The notes beneath the pieces are model-generated. The model was given only the letters and a program-made list of their open reading frames with translations, was not told the origin of the DNA and did no database searches. 64,000 nucleotides of DNA from Rhizorhabdus wittichii RW1 (lineage in GTDB: Bacteria; Pseudomonadota; Alphaproteobacteria; Sphingomonadales; Sphingomonadaceae). The stretch covers positions 5,087,501-5,151,500 of the forward strand of contig CP000699.1 in NCBI GenBank assembly GCA_000016765.1. The letters are read 5' to 3'. The position numbers and the translations under genes were made by a program. Position 1 is the first letter of the stretch. Each line of letters begins with the position of its first letter. Of this stretch, positions 53,851 through 64,000 are shown one piece after another.

Positions 53851-53942
53851 CGTCGCCCCGGCGGAGGCCGGGGCCTCAGGAGACTGGGACGGAGTGGAGG
53901 TGGTGCGACTCTCCTGAGGCCCCGGCCTCCGCCGGGGCGACG
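53851..53942. repeat. REP palindrome pair (GTCGCCCCGGCGGAGGCCGGGG type)
   Basis: CGTCGCCCCGGCGG...GGGGCCTCAGGAGA at the left and its inverse TCTCCTGAGGCCCCGG...CCGGGGCGACGG at the right. It starts two bases after the GIY-YIG stop and ends five bases before the stop of the convergent NRDE gene. Confidence 0.85.
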
Positions 53943-53947
53943 GCTTT

Positions 53948-54694
53948 TCAGGGCCAGGTGAAGGTGAGGCGGGTCTCCCCCGTCGTCGTCCCATCGGCCG
54001 CGAAGCGCCGTTCGAGGAACAGGCCCTGGCCCTCGCGGTCGATCGCGACGACCGAGCTGCAGCGCGTGCCGTAGACCGGGTCGAGGATGAAGATCGGGCT
54101 GTGGTTCGGTTCGCGCGGCACGTCCGACGGCGTCGCGGGGTCGAGGCCGATGGCGGGCAGGCGTTCCTCGCGCAGCGGGTCGAACAGCCGCTCGGGCGTG
54201 TCGGCCGGGCCGGTCAGCCAGTCGAGCAGTGCCGACTTGAGCCGCATAGTCTTGGGCCAGGGCTCGTCGAGCCGGCCGTTGGACAGGCCGTAGAGGCCGG
54301 GGGCGAGCGCGGTGCGCTGCGGTTCGGGGCGGTTGCTCAGGAAATGCGCCCGCTCGCGGTCGAGCGCGATCAGGTTGACCGGGTTATAGGCGTCGATCGC
54401 GACGCTCTCCGGATCGTCGCCGTCGAGCAGGCCGGTGACCAGCGCCCCGCGCGAGGGGCGGCCGGGCTCGGGCAGGCCGAAGCCGCGCAGATTGGTGACG
54501 ACGACGCAGCGGCCCGCTTCTGAGACGCCGAGCCAGGTGCCGCCCGATTGCAGGTCCCGCCCGGCGATCAGCGCGGGCCGGTCCTCCCAGCGGGCGAGCG
54601 GGGCGGCGGGGCGGCCATGATATTCGTCGCGATTGCCCGCCAGCACCAGCCGCCAGCGCGGATGGGCGTTCCAGGCGAGGGCGACGACGCACAT
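53948..54694 (-). CDS. NRDE/TANGO2 family protein
   Basis: 248 residues. The N-terminus MCVVALAWNAHPRWRLVLAGNRDEYHGRP contains the Asn-Arg-Asp-Glu signature with the N-terminal Cys2 of the NTN-hydrolase-like family. Function is unclear; eukaryotic TANGO2 relates to lipid and haem handling. It starts 2 bp after the MFS gene's stop and is the last gene of the leftward DUF3617-NAT-MFS-NRDE unit. Confidence 0.9.
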   Translation of the reverse strand: MCVVALAWNAHPRWRLVLAGNRDEYHGRPAAPLARWEDRPALIAGRDLQSGGTWLGVSEAGRCVVVTNLRGFGLPEPGRPSRGALVTGLLDGDDPESVAIDAYNPVNLIALDRERAHFLSNRPEPQRTALAPGLYGLSNGRLDEPWPKTMRLKSALLDWLTGPADTPERLFDPLREERLPAIGLDPATPSDVPREPNHSPIFILDPVYGTRCSSVVAIDREGQGLFLERRFAADGTTTGETRLTFTWP

Positions 54695-54696
54695 CG

Positions 54697-55995
54697 TCAG
54701 GCGCCGCGCGTCGGCCGCCGGCCGCCGGGCCAGCGCGTCTCGGGCACGAAGAAGGTCGTCACCAGCGCCACCGCCATGCAGCCGGTGACGTACCAGAAGA
54801 AGGCGGATTCGACGCCCGCCGCCTTGAAGCCGAGCGCGACCGACTCCGCGGTGCCGCCGAAGATCGCCTGGCTGACCGCATAGGGCAGGCCGACGCCGAG
54901 CGCGCGGACGTGCGGCGGGAACAGCTCGGCCTTCACCACCGCGCTGGTCGCGCTCGACCCGGAGATGATCAGATAGGCGACGCAGAGCAGCAGGAACGCC
55001 TCCAGCCCGCTGGTGGCGGCGCCCAGCGCGGTGAACAGCGGCACGGTCGCGACGATGCCGCCGATCCAGCACCAGTAGAGCAGCGGCTTGCGCCCGATCC
55101 GGTCGGACAGCGCGCCGAGCATCGGCTGGATGACGATGTAGAAGATCAGCGCGCCCGAGCAGATCAGCGAGGTCAGGTCCTTGGCGAAGCCCGCGCTCGC
55201 GACCAGATATTTCTGCATATAGGTGGTGAAGGCGTAGAAGCTGACATTGCTGCCGATCGACAGGCCGAACACCAGCGCCACCTGCTTGGGCCGCTCGCGC
55301 AGCAGGGCGACGAGGCCGCCCTTGCGCCGCTCGCCCGCCGTCTCCTCGATGAAGTCGGGGGTCTCGTCGATCCCGCGCCGCAGCCAGAAGACGCTGATCG
55401 CCAGCACCGCGCCGGTCGCGAAGGCGAGCCGCCAGCCCCAGGCTTCGAGCTGCGCCTCGTCGAGGAACAGGAATTGCAGCACGACCAGCAGGCCGAGCGC
55501 GAGGAGCTGGCCCGCGATCAGCGTGACATATTGGAAGCTCGACCAGAAGCCGCGCCGGTCGGGCGGGGCGATCTCGGTCAGGTAGGTCGCCGCGGTGCCG
55601 AACTCGCCGCCCAGGCTCAGCCCCTGCGCCATGCGCGCGAAGGTGAGCAGCAGCGGCGCCCAGATGCCGATCGAGGCATAGGTCGGCGCGCAGGTGATGA
55701 TCAGCGACCCCGCGCACATCAGCGTGATCGACCAGGTCAGCGCGGTCTTGCGCCCGTAGCGGTCGGCCAGGATACCGAGCAGCCAGCCGCCGAGCGGGCG
55801 CATCAGGAAGCCGATCGCGAAGACGATGCTGGTCGACAGCAGCTGCGCGGTGGGATCGGCCTCCGGGAAGAAGCTCTTCGCGAAATAGAGCGAGAAGGCC
55901 GAATAGATGTACCAGTCGTACCACTCGACGAGATTGCCGAGCGACCCGCCGATTACCGAGCGGATCGGGTTGCGGGGGCGGGCGGCGGCGCTCAA
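54697..55995 (-). CDS. MFS transporter of the metabolite:H+ symporter (MHS) type
   Basis: 432 residues, 12 membrane helices. GGSLGNLVEWYDWYIYSAFSLYF is the MHS-family start, and MRPLGGWLLGILADRYGRK and ALSDRIGRKPLLYW are the MFS loop motifs. It would import a dicarboxylate, proline/betaine or other metabolite with protons. The start codon is TTG, overlapping the NAT stop (TTGA); the length ahead of TM1 fits the family. Confidence 0.9.
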   Translation of the reverse strand: MSAAARPRNPIRSVIGGSLGNLVEWYDWYIYSAFSLYFAKSFFPEADPTAQLLSTSIVFAIGFLMRPLGGWLLGILADRYGRKTALTWSITLMCAGSLIITCAPTYASIGIWAPLLLTFARMAQGLSLGGEFGTAATYLTEIAPPDRRGFWSSFQYVTLIAGQLLALGLLVVLQFLFLDEAQLEAWGWRLAFATGAVLAISVFWLRRGIDETPDFIEETAGERRKGGLVALLRERPKQVALVFGLSIGSNVSFYAFTTYMQKYLVASAGFAKDLTSLICSGALIFYIVIQPMLGALSDRIGRKPLLYWCWIGGIVATVPLFTALGAATSGLEAFLLLCVAYLIISGSSATSAVVKAELFPPHVRALGVGLPYAVSQAIFGGTAESVALGFKAAGVESAFFWYVTGCMAVALVTTFFVPETRWPGGRRPTRGA

Positions 55996-56798
55996 TACAG
56001 CCCCAGGCCGTTCACCTCGACCTCGTCGAGGGCGATGCCGAAGACGAAGTTGAGGCGCAGGCGGTAGGCCTTGGCGCTTTCGATATCGGCCTCGACCGCC
56101 TGCTCGCCGGCGCGGCGGCTATAGTGGCGGTCGGTGAGCGCGGCGAAGCCGGTCGGCAGGCACAGGCTGACGATCGTCAGGGTGGTGAAGCGCGTGTCGG
56201 GCCGGGTCGCGGTCCAGTGGTTCGCCATCTCCAGGTCGGACGGCGCGACCTCGTCGAGCGTGAAGCTGTATTGCGGATGCCAGTCGGCCCCTGGCTCGCC
56301 CTGGCGTTCGAGCATCCAGCCGTGACGCTCGTCGCGGGAGAGGCGGAAGGTCGCGCCGTCGGGCGCGGTCGCGGCCGAACCGTCGGCGAGCGGCATCGGC
56401 GGGGTATAGCTGCCGCCGAAGCCGGCATCGGCGATCCAGTCCCGGCCGTCGATCCGGACGAGGTTGAGCGTGTGGGTGCGCGGCGGCGTCTCCTCGGTCG
56501 TCAGCAGCCGGACGCGCGCGAGCAGCGGCCGCGCCTCGAAGCCGAGCGCGTGGAGCGCGCGCAGGAACAGGCTGTTCTGTTCGAAGCAATAGCCGCCGCG
56601 CCGGCGGTGGACGAGCTTGTCGAAGACATGGGCGGGATCGAGGCTGATCCCCCGGCCCAGCGTCACGTCGAGATTCTCGAACGGGATGGTCAGGCGCTGG
56701 CCGCGCTGGATGGCGGCGAGGCCGTCGGCATCGGCGGCGGGCGGCGCCTTGGTCGCGATACGGGCGAGATAGGCGTCGAGGTCGAAGGGGATGGTCAT
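55992..56798 (-). CDS. nat: Arylamine N-acetyltransferase
   Basis: 268 residues, the usual size. The catalytic triad is visible: Cys71 in [10 protein letters not shown], His109 in PRTHTLNLV and Asp124 in WIADAGFGG. It transfers acetyl from acetyl-CoA to arylamines, hydrazines or related compounds; [12 protein letters not shown] is a family block. The ATG overlaps the stop of the DUF3617 gene by four bases. Confidence 0.95.
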   Translation of the reverse strand: MTIPFDLDAYLARIATKAPPAADADGLAAIQRGQRLTIPFENLDVTLGRGISLDPAHVFDKLVHRRRGGYCFEQNSLFLRALHALGFEARPLLARVRLLTTEETPPRTHTLNLVRIDGRDWIADAGFGGSYTPPMPLADGSAATAPDGATFRLSRDERHGWMLERQGEPGADWHPQYSFTLDEVAPSDLEMANHWTATRPDTRFTTLTIVSLCLPTGFAALTDRHYSRRAGEQAVEADIESAKAYRLRLNFVFGIALDEVEVNGLGLY

Positions 56799-57298
56799 TT
56801 CTTGCAGCTTCCGATGCGTCGTCCGGTACCGGTCGTCTCGATCCTGACCGGTTCGCCTTCCTTGGTGCCGGTCGACAGCGTCGAGATCGCATAGCCGTCG
56901 GCGGTATAGCTGCCCTTCGACGCGACCAGCAGCCCCTCGGGGAAGCGCTTGTTGGTGCAGAAGGTGTCGTAGACCAGCTTGCCGCCCGCCATCGAGAAGC
57001 GCCGCACCTTGCAGACGGCGGCGTCGTCCTGGGTCAGCAGCGCCTCGGGCCGGGCGGCGAGCTCGGCCGCGCTGTGGCAGCTCCGGCGGGTGCGGTTGCC
57101 GGCGAACATCTTGATCACCCATTGCGGGACGCCGGGCACTTCGGCGCTGACCGTCACCGTCCGATGTTCCCACTGGCCGGCGGAGAAGGTGTCGGCGAGG
57201 GCCGGAGCCGCGCCGGTCAGCAGCAGGAGGGCGAGGATGGCCGGTGTCCGGCCGATGATGCTGGCGCCCCTGCGAAACCGATCGATCATTTGCGGCAT
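56795..57298 (-). CDS. Exported DUF3617-family protein
   Basis: 167 residues with a signal peptide (after [14 protein letters not shown], the stretch [21 protein letters not shown]) and a beta-rich domain starting [19 protein letters not shown] with paired Cys residues (RSCHSA, AVCKV, TFCTN, GSCKK). The architecture fits the DUF3617 periplasmic family of unknown function. GGGAGAA precedes the ATG at 57298; the ATG at 57289 is an alternative. First gene of a tightly overlapping four-gene unit and divergent from uvrB. Confidence 0.8.
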   Translation of the reverse strand: MPQMIDRFRRGASIIGRTPAILALLLLTGAAPALADTFSAGQWEHRTVTVSAEVPGVPQWVIKMFAGNRTRRSCHSAAELAARPEALLTQDDAAVCKVRRFSMAGGKLVYDTFCTNKRFPEGLLVASKGSYTADGYAISTLSTGTKEGEPVRIETTGTGRRIGSCKK

Positions 57299-57427
57299 TT
57301 CTCCCTGTCGCGGGCGATCCTTAACGCCTGGCGACCAGGGTTCAAGCGCCAGCCCGCCGGGCGCGCGCGATTTCGGTCGAAGATAAAAGGTGAACATCCG
57401 CCCTCCCTGTCCTACATAGGCAGGGCC

Positions 57428-59611
<2,184 letters not shown>

Positions 59612-59685
59612 TCGGCTGGTCGCGCAAAGCCATTCGAAACAGGCGAGATTTCTGGTGCAATATCCGTCTTGACGCGATATGGTGC

Positions 59686-59708
59686 GTTACGCGCCTAAGA
59701 CGCGTAAC
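59686..59708. promoter_or_regulatory. Perfect inverted repeat ahead of a small ORF
   Basis: GTTACGCG-CCTAAGA-CGCGTAAC: 8-bp exact arms and 7-bp spacer, ending three bases before an AGGAGG ribosome binding site. A TTGACG lies at 59669-59674. The spacing suits an operator overlapping the promoter, or an mRNA hairpin near the start codon; which is unproven. Confidence 0.6.
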
Positions 59709-59722
59709 AGGAGGGAAGCAAT

Positions 59723-59881
59723 ATGCACGACATGACTCGTGCGCCGCGGCAATTGCGAGCCCGTACAGCGCAACTGACATCCGAAGCCTGGCATGACCTC
59801 AGCCGTTATGTCACCGCCTGCAAGGCGTCCGAACGACGGGCTGCTCCGTCCGGCGGCGGGCCCGACGACCGGAACGGGTAG
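59723..59881 (+). CDS. Small hypothetical protein (52 aa)
   Basis: 52 residues: MHDMTRAPRQLRARTAQLTS then EAWHDLSRYVTACKASERRAA and a Gly/Asp-rich tail. A near-consensus AGGAGGGAAGCAAT ribosome binding site precedes the ATG. The protein is basic with a predicted amphipathic helix (EAWHDLSRYVTACKASERR). No family is recognised. The inverted repeat immediately upstream suggests dedicated control. Confidence 0.6.
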   Translation: MHDMTRAPRQLRARTAQLTSEAWHDLSRYVTACKASERRAAPSGGGPDDRNG

Positions 59882-59900
59882 CGATCGCCCGTCGCCTTTC

Positions 59901-59992
59901 GTCATCCTGACGAAAGTCAGGATCTGTTGCCGTTCCGCAGAGGTGAAAGCGCAACCTTGCGTTTCTGGATCCCGGATCAAGTCCGGGATGAC
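59901..59992. repeat. REP palindrome pair (mixed copies)
   Basis: Left copy GTCATCCTGACG-AAAGTCAGGATC and right copy GGATCCCGGATCAAGTCCGGGATGAC, of different sub-types but sharing the GTCAT/ATGAC ends. It follows the 52-residue ORF by 19 bp. Confidence 0.72.
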
Positions 59993-60110
59993 GATCCCGA
60001 TCTTCATTCGGCGGGCTTGAGATTGTTCCTATTTTGTTCTATGACGCTTCTGTCACGAACAAGGGATATGATCGCGGATGCTCGGGGGCGGCCAAAGGGC
60101 GGAGAAGATC

Positions 60111-60542
60111 ATGGAGCAACGCTTCGATCTGGACCGATTCGTGTCGGCGCAGGAGGCGAGCTATGAATCGGCGCTCGCGGAAATCCGGCGGGGTCGCAAG
60201 CGCAGCCATTGGATGTGGTTCGTCTTTCCCCAGCTCGTCGGGCTCGGCCGCAGCGAGACCGCCCGGCATTATGCGATCGCCTCGCTCGACGAGGCGCGCG
60301 CCTATCTCGCCCATCCGTTGCTGGGGACGCGGCTGCGCGCCTGTGTCGAAGCGCTGCAGGACCTCGACCATGGCAGCGCCGAGGCGGTGTTCGGCGACAT
60401 CGACGCGCTCAAGCTGCGCTCCTCGCTGACCCTGTTCGAGCAGGCGAGCGGCGAGCGGCTGTTCGCCGCCGCGATCGAGCGCTGGTTCGACGGACGCCGC
60501 GACGAGGCGACGTTGCGCCTGCTGGGCCGGTCGGCGGCATGA
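60111..60542 (+). CDS. DUF1810 family protein
   Basis: 143 residues. Family pattern: DLDRFVSAQEASYESALAEIRRGRKRSHWMWFVFPQ near the N-terminus and YLAHPLLGTRLRACVEAL; DALKLRSSLTLF later. Function unknown, sometimes linked to calpastatin-like or NADAR-type relatives. GGAGAAGATC precedes the ATG. Its stop overlaps tag by four bases, so it may act with DNA repair. Confidence 0.88.
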   Translation: MEQRFDLDRFVSAQEASYESALAEIRRGRKRSHWMWFVFPQLVGLGRSETARHYAIASLDEARAYLAHPLLGTRLRACVEALQDLDHGSAEAVFGDIDALKLRSSLTLFEQASGERLFAAAIERWFDGRRDEATLRLLGRSAA

Positions 60543-61096
60543 GCGGGCGGACGCGCTGCCGCTGGGCCGATCGCGATCCGCTCGAGGCGGTCTATCACGA
60601 CACCGAATGGGGCGTGCCCGAGCGCGATCCCCGAATGCTCTGGGAAACGCTGATGCTGGAGGGGTTCCAGGCGGGCCTGTCCTGGACGATCATCCTGCGC
60701 AAGCGCGAGGGCTTCCGCGCCGCCTTCGCCGGTTTCGATCCCGAAGCGGTGGCGCGCTTCGGCGAGGCGGACGTCGCGCGGCTGATGGCCGACCCCGGCA
60801 TCGTCCGCGCCCGCGCCAAGATCGAGGCGACGATCGCGGGCGCGCGCCTCTACCTGGCGATGCGCGACGCGGGCGAGGATTTCGCCGCCTATGTCTGGTC
60901 GTTCACCGGCGGCAAACCGTTGCGCGGCGACGGCGTCCATGTGCCGGCGAAGACCGAACTGTCCGAACGCATCTCGAAGGACCTCAAGAAGCGCGGCTTC
61001 AAATTCGTCGGGCCGACGATCGTCTATGCCTGGATGCAGGCGATCGGGATGGTCAACGACCATGCCGACACCTGTTTCCGGCGCGACGCGGTGTAG
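60539..61096 (+). CDS. tag: DNA-3-methyladenine glycosylase I
   Basis: 185 residues. It excises 3-methyladenine from DNA. The zinc-site Cys and His of the Tag family are in RCRWADRDPLEAVYHDTEWGVP and the C-terminal NDHADTCFRRDAV; the helix-hairpin-helix-type EGFQAGLSWTIILRKREGFR is present. It overlaps the DUF1810 gene (ATGA). Confidence 0.95.
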   Translation: MSGRTRCRWADRDPLEAVYHDTEWGVPERDPRMLWETLMLEGFQAGLSWTIILRKREGFRAAFAGFDPEAVARFGEADVARLMADPGIVRARAKIEATIAGARLYLAMRDAGEDFAAYVWSFTGGKPLRGDGVHVPAKTELSERISKDLKKRGFKFVGPTIVYAWMQAIGMVNDHADTCFRRDAV

Positions 61097-61107
61097 GGAG
61101 GGAACGC

Positions 61108-61195
61108 GTCATGCCGGCGGAGGCCGGCATCTCGGGAGAGAGGAGATAAGGTCGAGGCAGGAGCCTCCCGAGATCCCGGCCTCCGCCGGGATGAC
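61108..61195. repeat. REP palindrome pair (GTCATGCCGG / CCGGGATGAC)
   Basis: Left copy GTCATGCCGGCGGAGGCCGGCATCTC and right inverted copy GAGATCCCGGCC...GGGATGAC, about 35 bp apart, located 11 bp after the tag stop. Confidence 0.85.
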
Positions 61196-61268
61196 GGCAA
61201 GGGGGATGACAATCCCGTGTGACAATGTTCCGCTTGCGTTCGCCCCGCGTGGATGTTCTGTGCCCGTC

Positions 61269-61889
61269 ATGCAGATCGCGGTCCTCACCTTCGACGGCTT
61301 CAACGAGCTCGATTCCTTCATCGCCTCGTCCATCCTCAACCGGATGCGGGCCAGGGGCTGGATGGCGCATATCGCGTCGCCGTCGGAGACGGTCACGTCG
61401 ATGAACGGGGTGATGATCGCGCGCCAGAAGCCGCTCGAATTCGCGGCCGAGGCGGACGCCGTGGTGATCGGCAGCGGGATCAGGACCCGCGAGATCGCCG
61501 CCGACCCGGCGATGCTCGCCCGCATCCGGCTCGATCCCGCGCGCCAGCTCATCGCCGCGCAATGCTCGGGGACGCTGCTGCTGGCCAGGCTAGGCCTGGT
61601 CGGCGCGCTGCCGGCCTGCACCGACCTCACCACCAAGCCCTGGGTGGTCGAGGCCGGGGTCGAGGTGATCGACGCGCCGTTCGTCGCGCACGGCAATGTC
61701 GCGACGGCGGGCGGCTGCATGGCGTCACACTATCTTGCCGCCTGGATGATCGCGCGCGGCGGCTCGATCGAGGATGCCGCGGACGCGCTCCATTATGTCG
61801 CGCCGGTCGGCGAGAAGCAGGCCTGGATCGATCGCGCGCTGGGCGTGATCGCGCCGTTTCTGCCGGCGGCAGAGGCGAGCGCGGCCTGA
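61269..61889 (+). CDS. DJ-1/PfpI family (class I glutamine amidotransferase-like) protein
   Basis: 206 residues. It starts MQIAVLTFDGFNELDSF, the Glu-containing N-terminal strand of the DJ-1/PfpI fold, with the nucleophile elbow AAQCSGTLLLARLG giving the Cys. Closest in pattern to isonitrile-hydratase/InhA-like members; the actual reaction is unknown. The ribosome binding site is weak; a GTG three codons earlier is an alternative start. Confidence 0.9.
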   Translation: MQIAVLTFDGFNELDSFIASSILNRMRARGWMAHIASPSETVTSMNGVMIARQKPLEFAAEADAVVIGSGIRTREIAADPAMLARIRLDPARQLIAAQCSGTLLLARLGLVGALPACTDLTTKPWVVEAGVEVIDAPFVAHGNVATAGGCMASHYLAAWMIARGGSIEDAADALHYVAPVGEKQAWIDRALGVIAPFLPAAEASAA

Positions 61890-61898
61890 AATCTCCTC

Positions 61899-61977
61899 GT
61901 CACCCCGGCGGAGGCCGGGGTCTCAGGAGAGATGCGCAGTGATCATCTCACGAGATGCCGGCCTCCGCCGGCATGAC
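61899..61977. repeat. REP palindrome pair (GTCACCCCGG / CCGGCATGAC)
   Basis: Left copy GTCACCCCGGCGGAGGCCGGGGTCTC and right copy GAGATGCCGGCC...GGCATGAC, between the PfpI-like gene and the convergent purA stop. Confidence 0.85.
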
Positions 61978-61990
61978 GATGATTGGTGGA

Positions 61991-63280
61991 TCAATCCGCG
62001 AAGGGATCGCGGACCAGGATCGTGTCCTCGCGCTCGGGGCTGGTCGAGACCAGCGCGACCGGGCACTGGATCAGCTCCTCGACGCGGCGGATATATTTGA
62101 TCGCCTGGGCCGGCAGCTCGGCCCAGCTCCGCGCGCCGGCGGTCGACTGGCTCCAGCCCTCGATCGTCTCGTAGATCGGGGTGACGCGCGCCTGGTCCTG
62201 CGGGTGCGGCGGCAGATAGTCGTAGGTCTTGCCGTCCAGCTCATAGCCGGTGCAGATCTTGATCTCGTCGAAGCCGTCGAGCACGTCGAGCTTGGTCAGC
62301 GCCACGCCGGTGATGCCCGAGACCGCGGCCGACTGGCGCACCAGCACCGCGTCGAACCAGCCGCAGCGGCGCTTGCGGCCGGTGACGGTGCCGAACTCGT
62401 GGCCGCGCTCGCCGAGCCGCTGGCCCATCTCGTCCTCCAGCTCGGACGGGAAGGGGCCCGATCCGACGCGGGTGGTGTAGGCCTTGACGATGCCGAGCAC
62501 GAAGCCCGCCGCCGACGGGCCGAGGCCCGATCCGCCCGAGGCGGTGCCGGCGATCGTGTTCGACGAGGTGACGAACGGATAGGTGCCGTGGTCGATGTCG
62601 AGCAGCACGCCCTGCGCGCCTTCGAACAGGATGCGGCGGCCCGCCTTGCGCGCCTCGTTGAGGGTCAGCCAGACCGGCTTGGCGAAGGGCAGGATGAAGT
62701 CGGCGATCTCGGCGAGCTGCGCCTTGAGCGCCTCGCGGTCGATCGGCGGCTCGTTGAAGCCGGCGCGCAGCGCGTCGTGGTGCGCGCAGATGCGGTCGAG
62801 CTGCAGTTCGAGATCGTCGAGATGGGCGAGGTCGCAGACCCGGATCGCGCGGCGGCCGACCTTGTCCTCATAGGCCGGGCCGATGCCGCGCCGGGTGGTG
62901 CCGATCTTGCCCGATCCGCTGGCGTCCTCGCGCAGCCCGTCGAGGTCGCGGTGGAAGGGCAGGATCAGCGGCGCCGTCTCGGCGATCTGGAGGTTGTCGG
63001 GGGTGATGGTGACGCCCTGGCCCTGGAGCTTGGCGACCTCGTCGCGGAAGTGCCAGGGATCGAACACCACGCCGTTGCCGATCACCGACAGCGTGCCGCG
63101 GACGATGCCCGAGGGCAGCAGGCTGAGCTTGTAGGTCTGGTTGCCGACGACCAGCGTGTGGCCGGCATTGTGGCCGCCCTGGAAGCGGACGACGACATGG
63201 GCGCGCTCGGCGAGCCAGTCGACGATCTTGCCCTTGCCCTCATCGCCCCATTGGGCGCCGATCACCGTGACGTTGGCCAT
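61991..63280 (-). CDS. purA: Adenylosuccinate synthetase
   Basis: 429 residues, standard size. It joins IMP and aspartate with GTP to form adenylosuccinate. Signatures: [19 protein letters not shown] (P-loop), [46 protein letters not shown] and [13 protein letters not shown]. The ATG at 63280 gives the family start [10 protein letters not shown]; a TTG one codon earlier is in frame. hisZ is upstream in the same direction. Confidence 0.98.
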   Translation of the reverse strand: MANVTVIGAQWGDEGKGKIVDWLAERAHVVVRFQGGHNAGHTLVVGNQTYKLSLLPSGIVRGTLSVIGNGVVFDPWHFRDEVAKLQGQGVTITPDNLQIAETAPLILPFHRDLDGLREDASGSGKIGTTRRGIGPAYEDKVGRRAIRVCDLAHLDDLELQLDRICAHHDALRAGFNEPPIDREALKAQLAEIADFILPFAKPVWLTLNEARKAGRRILFEGAQGVLLDIDHGTYPFVTSSNTIAGTASGGSGLGPSAAGFVLGIVKAYTTRVGSGPFPSELEDEMGQRLGERGHEFGTVTGRKRRCGWFDAVLVRQSAAVSGITGVALTKLDVLDGFDEIKICTGYELDGKTYDYLPPHPQDQARVTPIYETIEGWSQSTAGARSWAELPAQAIKYIRRVEELIQCPVALVSTSPEREDTILVRDPFAD

Positions 63281-63310
63281 CAATCTGTCCTGTTCAGTTT
63301 AACCTCCGTT

Positions 63311-63334
63311 CGTCCCGAGCGATGTCGAGGGACG
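63311..63334. repeat. Small intergenic hairpin between hisZ and purA
   Basis: CGTCCC...GGGACG with a 12-base interior, in the 69-bp gap. It resembles the GTCCC-GAGCGA-type dispersed repeats of sphingomonads; it may be a weak terminator or repeat fragment. Confidence 0.4.
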
Positions 63335-63349
63335 GGCGGAGGAGGGGAT

Positions 63350-64000
63350 TCAAATGGCTTCGGGAGTCGTTCCCCGAAGGATATGCGTGCAGCCGAGCGC
63401 CGCCGCGTCGTCGCTTTCCGACAGCGCCGCGATCGTGATCCAGTCGTCGGCGCGCAATGCCGCGCCGGTCGCCGCGTCGGTGCCGAGCGGCAGGAACACC
63501 CGGCGATGCTCGACCGCGCCCAGGCCGACGTCGACCAGCGGATCGATGAACAGCGAGAAGCCGATCGCCTTCTCCTCGGTCCCGTCGGGATGGACGATCG
63601 TGTAGCTGCCGCCGCGGCCGATCTCGCCCGACAGGCCGTCGCCGAACAGCGAGAAGCCGATCCAGGTCTGATATTCGAAACCGTGCCGCTCGGTCGGGTC
63701 GAGCGTCAGCGCGACGCGGTCGCCGATCGCGGCGACGATCGCCTCGATCGCTGCGAGCCGCTTGTCGAGCGTCTGCGCGCCGGCGATCGCGCGCAGCTTG
63801 GCGAGCGCCGGGCCGACCGGGCCGGCCGCCTCGATGAAGGGGAGATAGGCGTCGGCGCCGAGCGTGGCGAGCCCGCCCGCATCCTTGGCGTCGAGCATCG
63901 CGCGGGCCGCGTCGACCTTGTCGGCGGGCAGCGGCATCGCCCCGGCCGCGAGCGTCTCGACCAGGTCGGGCAAGGTGAGGTCGACGGTGATGCCGGTGAC
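63350..64000 (-). CDS. hisZ: ATP phosphoribosyltransferase regulatory subunit HisZ (partial)
   Basis: The frame is open to the window end, so the N-terminal part is missing; 216 codons remain. The visible region (KLRAIAGAQTLDKRLAAIEAIV, EYQTWIGFSLFGDGLSGEIGRGGSY, GFSLFIDPLV) is the C-terminal part of the HisRS-like HisZ fold. HisZ activates the short form of HisG in the first step of histidine synthesis. hisZ followed by purA is a common alphaproteobacterial order, as I recall. Confidence 0.85.
   Translation of the reverse strand, partial: VTGITVDLTLPDLVETLAAGAMPLPADKVDAARAMLDAKDAGGLATLGADAYLPFIEAAGPVGPALAKLRAIAGAQTLDKRLAAIEAIVAAIGDRVALTLDPTERHGFEYQTWIGFSLFGDGLSGEIGRGGSYTIVHPDGTEEKAIGFSLFIDPLVDVGLGAVEHRRVFLPLGTDAATGAALRADDWITIAALSESDDAAALGCTHILRGTTPEAI

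Noticed and set aside
57299-57427. LexA-type SOS box upstream of uvrB
   Set aside because: Looked for GTTC-N7-GTTC and GAAC variants; only single half-sites were seen.

Overview
The window is GC-rich DNA (most genes have strong G/C third-position bias) from an alphaproteobacterium. A sphingomonad (Sphingomonas/Rhizorhabdus type) is the best guess. The reasons are a large TonB-dependent receptor next to catabolic-type genes, many GTCAT...ATGAC palindromes between genes, a deoxyhypusine-synthase-like gene beside an ornithine decarboxylase (homospermidine is a known polyamine of this group), and hisZ next to purA. No rRNA, tRNA, CRISPR array, insertion sequence or phage module was seen. It reads as ordinary chromosome with a few accessory patches.

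Layout. 1-6.3 kb: the end of a Rieske oxygenase alpha subunit, a SnoaL-like protein, a TetR regulator, a secreted tyrosine phosphatase, a TonB-dependent receptor and a second, divergent TetR regulator; this looks like an uptake/catabolism patch. 5.9-7.8 kb: a single-domain response regulator and a soluble, probably globin-coupled chemoreceptor. 7.8-15.9 kb: a complete histidine-utilisation locus. hutI-hutH-hutG-hutU-hutD runs leftward and hutF-hutC rightward from a shared intergenic region carrying a near-perfect HutC operator. Histidine goes to urocanate (HutH), imidazolonepropionate (HutU), formiminoglutamate (HutI), formylglutamate (HutF) and glutamate plus formate (HutG). 16-26.7 kb: metallopeptidase, L-lactate dehydrogenase with nitroreductase, a DUF885 peptidase, a crotonase coupled to a second N-formylglutamate amidohydrolase, a cold-shock protein coupled to an IF-1-like protein, several very small proteins, and an EI24 membrane protein behind a LysR regulator. 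26.9-32.7 kb: a tripartite RND efflux operon in permease-adaptor-channel order. 32.8-35.4 kb: a three-gene operon of exported proteins including an M48 metalloprotease.

35.5-47.4 kb is mostly housekeeping: ilvD with a divergent LysR gene, NAD(P)HX repair, an RNA methyltransferase, a MAPEG protein, a BLUF photoreceptor, ornithine decarboxylase plus the deoxyhypusine-synthase-like enzyme, a His-rich cation exporter and UDP-GlcNAc 2-epimerase. 47.4-49.8 kb holds a VapBC-type toxin-antitoxin pair, a PspC-domain protein and an acyltransferase whose 3' ends overlap by 136 bp. 50-53.5 kb: a GMC oxidoreductase with a Tat-type small partner, then class I fumarase. 53.5-64 kb: a REP-flanked GIY-YIG protein, a tightly overlapping operon DUF3617-NAT-MFS-NRDE, uvrB, a 52-residue ORF behind a perfect inverted repeat, DUF1810-tag, a PfpI-like protein, purA and the truncated hisZ.

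No clearly new multi-gene system stands out. The most unusual items are the IF-1-like gene translationally coupled to a cold-shock gene and followed by tiny ORFs, the inverted-repeat-controlled 52-residue ORF, the GMC/Tat two-component oxidoreductase with a Cys cluster, the REP-flanked GIY-YIG nuclease, and a repeat inside the hut operon that supplies the ribosome binding site of hutG. All functions are assigned by reading the sequence; no database search was run.
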